The notes beneath the pieces were generated by a model, which saw only the letters and a program-made list of their open reading frames with translations, made no database searches and had not been told where the DNA came from. This document shows, piece after piece, positions 6,582 through 8,587 of a stretch of 8,587 nucleotides of DNA (the first letter of the stretch is position 1; each line of letters begins with the position of its first letter). The position numbers and the translations under genes are program-made. The stretch is taken from the NCBI GenBank assembly GCA_002451155.1, contig DKBG01000316.1, forward strand, positions 1 through 8,587, read 5' to 3'. Source of the stretch: Ignavibacteria bacterium UBA6906. Its GTDB lineage: Bacteria; Bacteroidota; Ignavibacteria; UBA10030; UBA6906.

Positions 6582-6586
6582 TAGAC

Positions 6587-7354
6587 ATGCCTCGGGTAGC
6601 ACTCGAAGATCTTCTGGCCGCTGGAACCCACTTCGGCCACCTCACTCGCCGCTGGAATCCGAAGATGAAACCATACATCTTCATGGAACGCAACGGCATC
6701 CATATCATCGATCTCAAAAAGACGCAGGATATGCTTGACACCGCGTGCGACGCCGTCGGTGACATCGTCGCACAGGGCAAGCGCCTTCTTTTTGTCGGGA
6801 CCAAGAAGCAGGCCAAGGACATCATCCGCCAGGCGGCTGTGGACAGCGGCCAGAACTACGTGACCGAACGCTGGCTCGGCGGCATGCTCACGAACTTTGC
6901 GACCATTCGCAAGAGCATCAAACGCCTCACCAACATCGAGAAGATGGAAAGCGACGGCACGTTTGACAAGATCACGAAGAAAGAGCGCCTCATGATTTCG
7001 CGCGAGAAGGATCGCCTGAACAAGATCCTCAGCGGAATCGTGGACATGAACCGCCTCCCTGGAGCTCTCGTGATCGTGGACATCAAGAAAGAGCATATCG
7101 CCGTCAAGGAAGCCCGCAATCTCGGCATCCCCGTTATCGCAATCGTTGATACGAACTGTGACCCCGATATGGCCGACGTTGTGATCCCCGGCAACGACGA
7201 CTCCGCGCGCACGATTGAACTCGTCACCCGCGCCATGGTGCTTGCCATCGCAGAAGGCCGCGAACACGGCAAGATGATCAAGGCCGAGCAGGAGGCAGAG
7301 GAAGACCGCATTGCGAAGGAAACTGATACCCCTGCGGACAAAGACGCGGACTAA
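6587..7354 (+). CDS. rpsB: Small ribosomal subunit protein S2 (uS2)
   Basis: S2 joins late in 30S assembly and lies on the solvent side between head and platform, near S1. The 255-residue product has every family block: LLAAGTHFGHLTRRWNPKM at the N-terminus, RNGIHIIDLKKT, LFVGTKKQAKDII, WLGGMLTNFATIRKSI, PGALVIVDIKKEHIAVKEA and VIAIVDTNCDPDMADVVIPGND. The last 30 or so residues form an acidic, Glu/Asp/Lys-rich tail, variable in the family. The start is fixed by AGGAG at 6577-6581. A structured 60-base leader precedes it and a strong terminator hairpin follows 14 bases after the stop. Arginine codons are 17 CGC of 18, consistent with very high expression. Confidence 0.97.
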   Translation: MPRVALEDLLAAGTHFGHLTRRWNPKMKPYIFMERNGIHIIDLKKTQDMLDTACDAVGDIVAQGKRLLFVGTKKQAKDIIRQAAVDSGQNYVTERWLGGMLTNFATIRKSIKRLTNIEKMESDGTFDKITKKERLMISREKDRLNKILSGIVDMNRLPGALVIVDIKKEHIAVKEARNLGIPVIAIVDTNCDPDMADVVIPGNDDSARTIELVTRAMVLAIAEGREHGKMIKAEQEAEEDRIAKETDTPADKDAD

Positions 7355-7368
7355 GCGCGACGAAACGA

Positions 7369-7398
7369 GAATGGCTGTCGCGCACAGCCATTCTTTTT
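7369..7398 (+). terminator. Intrinsic terminator/attenuator between rpsB and tsf
   Basis: GAATGGCTGT (7369-7378) and ACAGCCATTC (7384-7393) form a perfect 10-bp stem around CGCGC, followed directly by TTTTT (7394-7398). A further A-T pair at the base is possible. This is a textbook Rho-independent terminator, but it sits inside an operon. I see no good promoter in the 48 bases before tsf, so it probably acts as a partial terminator lowering tsf relative to rpsB. Confidence 0.85.
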
Positions 7399-7446
7399 AT
7401 CTCCCGATTCAGATTCAGCATCGATCATTCAAGGAATAGAGCAATC

Positions 7447-8277
7447 ATGGAAATTACTGCCGCAATCGTAAAAGAACTGCGCGACCGCACCGGCGCCGGC
7501 ATGATGGACTGCAAGAAAGCCCTCACGGAAAATGACGGCGATATGGATAAGGCCATCGATTACCTGCGCAAGAAAGGCGCCGCTACTGCCGAAAAGCGCT
7601 CTGACCGCTCAGCGAACGAAGGCGTCGTTCTCACGTCGATCGAAAACGGCAAGGGCGAGATCATCGAAGTAAACTGCGAAACGGATTTCGTGGCACGCAG
7701 CGAAGACTTCCTGTCCTTCGCCGCCAGTGCACTCGAAACCGTGAAATCCAGCAAGCCGGCCACCGTCGAAGAACTGCTGCAGCTCGAAGTCAACGGACTG
7801 ACCATGGAAATCGCTCTCACCGAAACCGTCGGCAAGATCGGCGAAAAAATCCAGGTGAAGCGCTTCGCCAATTTCGAGACCAGTGGCGTTCTCGTGGACT
7901 ACATCCATCCGGGCGCAAAGCTTGGTGTGATGATCCAGATCGAGGGCGGAGAGGGCGACGCTGTGCAGCAGCTCGGCAAGGACCTCGCCATGCAGATCGC
8001 AGCGATGAACCCCGTCGCCGTGGATCCGGATTCCGTCTCCGAAGATTTGAAGAAGAAGGAGCTTGAGCTCTACCGCCAGCAGGCGATTGAGCAGGGCAAG
8101 CCTGAAAACATTATCGACCGCATCGCGGAGGGCAAGCTCAGCAAGTACTTCCAGGAATTCACCCTTCTCGAGCAGACCTTCCTGCGCGACACCACGAAGA
8201 CGGTTCGCGAGCACATAGAGAGTATTGGGAAAGATCTCAAGGTCGTGCGCTTCGAGCGCTTCCAGGTTGGTGCCTGA
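7447..8277 (+). CDS. tsf: Elongation factor Ts
   Basis: EF-Ts is the guanine-nucleotide exchange factor that regenerates EF-Tu-GTP. The 276-residue protein has the N-terminal UBA-like domain with LRDRTGAGMMDCKKAL at 11-26, then the EF-Tu-contacting ETDFVARSEDF at 78-88, and the usual C-terminal end FERFQVGA. Its length matches two-subdomain EF-Ts of E. coli type rather than the short Thermus form. AAGGA at 7431-7435 is 11 bases before the ATG, rather distant. It is flanked by hairpins on both sides (7369-7393 and 8294-8325). All 13 arginine codons are CGC, the most extreme codon bias in the window. Confidence 0.97.
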   Translation: MEITAAIVKELRDRTGAGMMDCKKALTENDGDMDKAIDYLRKKGAATAEKRSDRSANEGVVLTSIENGKGEIIEVNCETDFVARSEDFLSFAASALETVKSSKPATVEELLQLEVNGLTMEIALTETVGKIGEKIQVKRFANFETSGVLVDYIHPGAKLGVMIQIEGGEGDAVQQLGKDLAMQIAAMNPVAVDPDSVSEDLKKKELELYRQQAIEQGKPENIIDRIAEGKLSKYFQEFTLLEQTFLRDTTKTVREHIESIGKDLKVVRFERFQVGA

Positions 8278-8293
8278 TCACTGATCGAACATC

Positions 8294-8330
8294 GAAAGCC
8301 TTCCGCTTCAACACGGAAGGCTTTCTTGTA
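8294..8330 (+). terminator. Hairpin between tsf and pyrH, weak terminator or processing site
   Basis: GAAAGCCTTCCG (8294-8305) and CGGAAGGCTTTC (8314-8325) form a perfect 12-bp stem around an eight-base loop. The following TTGTAT is a poor U-tract, so termination is likely partial. Only 23 bases separate the stem from the pyrH ATG, too few for a separate promoter, so pyrH must be reached by read-through or by transcripts starting inside tsf. The alternative is an RNA-processing or stabilising hairpin. Confidence 0.65.
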
Positions 8331-8348
8331 TACGGAGGATAGAGAAGA

Positions 8349-8587
8349 ATGGAACCGAAATTCAAACGCATTCTGCTCAAGCTCAGCGGCGAATCGCTCA
8401 TGGGCGACCGTGACTATGGGATTGATCCCGCCACGCTGCGTATGTACGCGAATGAAATCATGTCTGCCGTCGAACTCGGTGTGCAGGTGGGCATCGTTAT
8501 CGGCGGAGGAAACATCTACCGCGGTGTTGAGGCTGCCGCACATGGTATTCACAAGGCCTCCGGCGACCAGATGGGCATGCTCGCCAC
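8349..8587 (+). CDS. pyrH: UMP kinase (3' partial)
   Basis: Bacterial UMP kinase phosphorylates UMP to UDP with ATP, the step leading to all pyrimidine nucleotides. It belongs to the amino-acid-kinase fold and is unrelated to eukaryotic UMP/CMP kinase. The visible 79 residues carry KLSGES at 11-16 (phosphate-binding), VIGGGNIYRG at 50-59, and the start of the GDQMGMLA motif at 72-79, where the window ends. The family is normally about 235-245 residues, so roughly a third is visible. GGAGG at 8334-8338 is ten bases before the ATG. Position after tsf is its conserved place in many bacteria. Confidence 0.96.
   Translation, partial: MEPKFKRILLKLSGESLMGDRDYGIDPATLRMYANEIMSAVELGVQVGIVIGGGNIYRGVEAAAHGIHKASGDQMGMLA

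Noticed and set aside
6551..6586. Upstream GTG start for rpsB
   Set aside because: It sits in the leader stem and lacks a Shine-Dalgarno, and S2 proteins normally start close to the LLxAGxHFGH block, as ATG 6587 does.
6458..7267. 269-codon open frame on the - strand opposite rpsB
   Set aside because: It mirrors rpsB codons (for example runs derived from GCC/GTC wobble positions), has no recognisable domain, and overlaps a certain ribosomal protein gene and its leader.
1..8587. Mobile element, CRISPR, defence system, tRNA or rRNA
   Set aside because: No transposase, integrase, spaced direct repeats, cloverleaf or rRNA-like sequence was found. All sizeable coding regions are conserved metabolic or translation genes.

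Overview
The window is a gene-dense chromosomal segment in which every gene lies on the + strand. It holds two functional blocks: a 2-oxoacid dehydrogenase/lipoate block (about 1-5513) and a translation block (about 5594-8587). No mobile element, CRISPR array, tRNA or rRNA is visible. I found no evidence of a wholly new system. The points of interest are in gene architecture and RNA-level regulation.

The host is most likely a moderately GC-rich bacterium of the Bacteroidota/Chlorobiota/Ignavibacteriota/Kapabacteria assemblage. This rests on three recalled likenesses: an apparently fused E1 alpha-beta dehydrogenase protein, an E2 resembling those of that group, and the order rplM-rpsI-rpsB-tsf-pyrH with an L13 resembling Chlorobium L13. 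The placement is an inference, not a search result.

Block 1 (1-5513) opens with the E1-beta part of a thiamine-diphosphate 2-oxoacid dehydrogenase. It is preceded by what looks like the C-terminal tail of an E1-alpha domain, so the protein is probably a fused E1 cut by the window edge. Immediately downstream is a second, split E1 (alpha at 1197-2240, beta at 2240-3217, stop and start overlapping). One lipoyl-bearing E2 acyltransferase (3253-4563) and lipoyl synthase lipA (4626-5513) follow. Two E1 enzymes thus sit beside one E2, together with the enzyme that makes the E2 cofactor. No E3 (dihydrolipoamide dehydrogenase) gene is in view.

Block 2 encodes ribosomal proteins L13 (5594-6031), S9 (6085-6471) and S2 (6587-7354), elongation factor Ts (7447-8277) and the start of UMP kinase (8349 to the edge). 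A sigma70-like promoter overlaps the lipA stop codon and could start this operon. The space before rpsB can fold into a long stem-loop. Near-perfect hairpins lie in the rpsB-tsf and tsf-pyrH gaps; the first has a good U-tract and the second a poor one, so both probably tune expression inside the operon. Codon choice changes sharply between rplM (mixed Arg codons, like the upstream genes) and rpsI-rpsB-tsf (almost only CGC).
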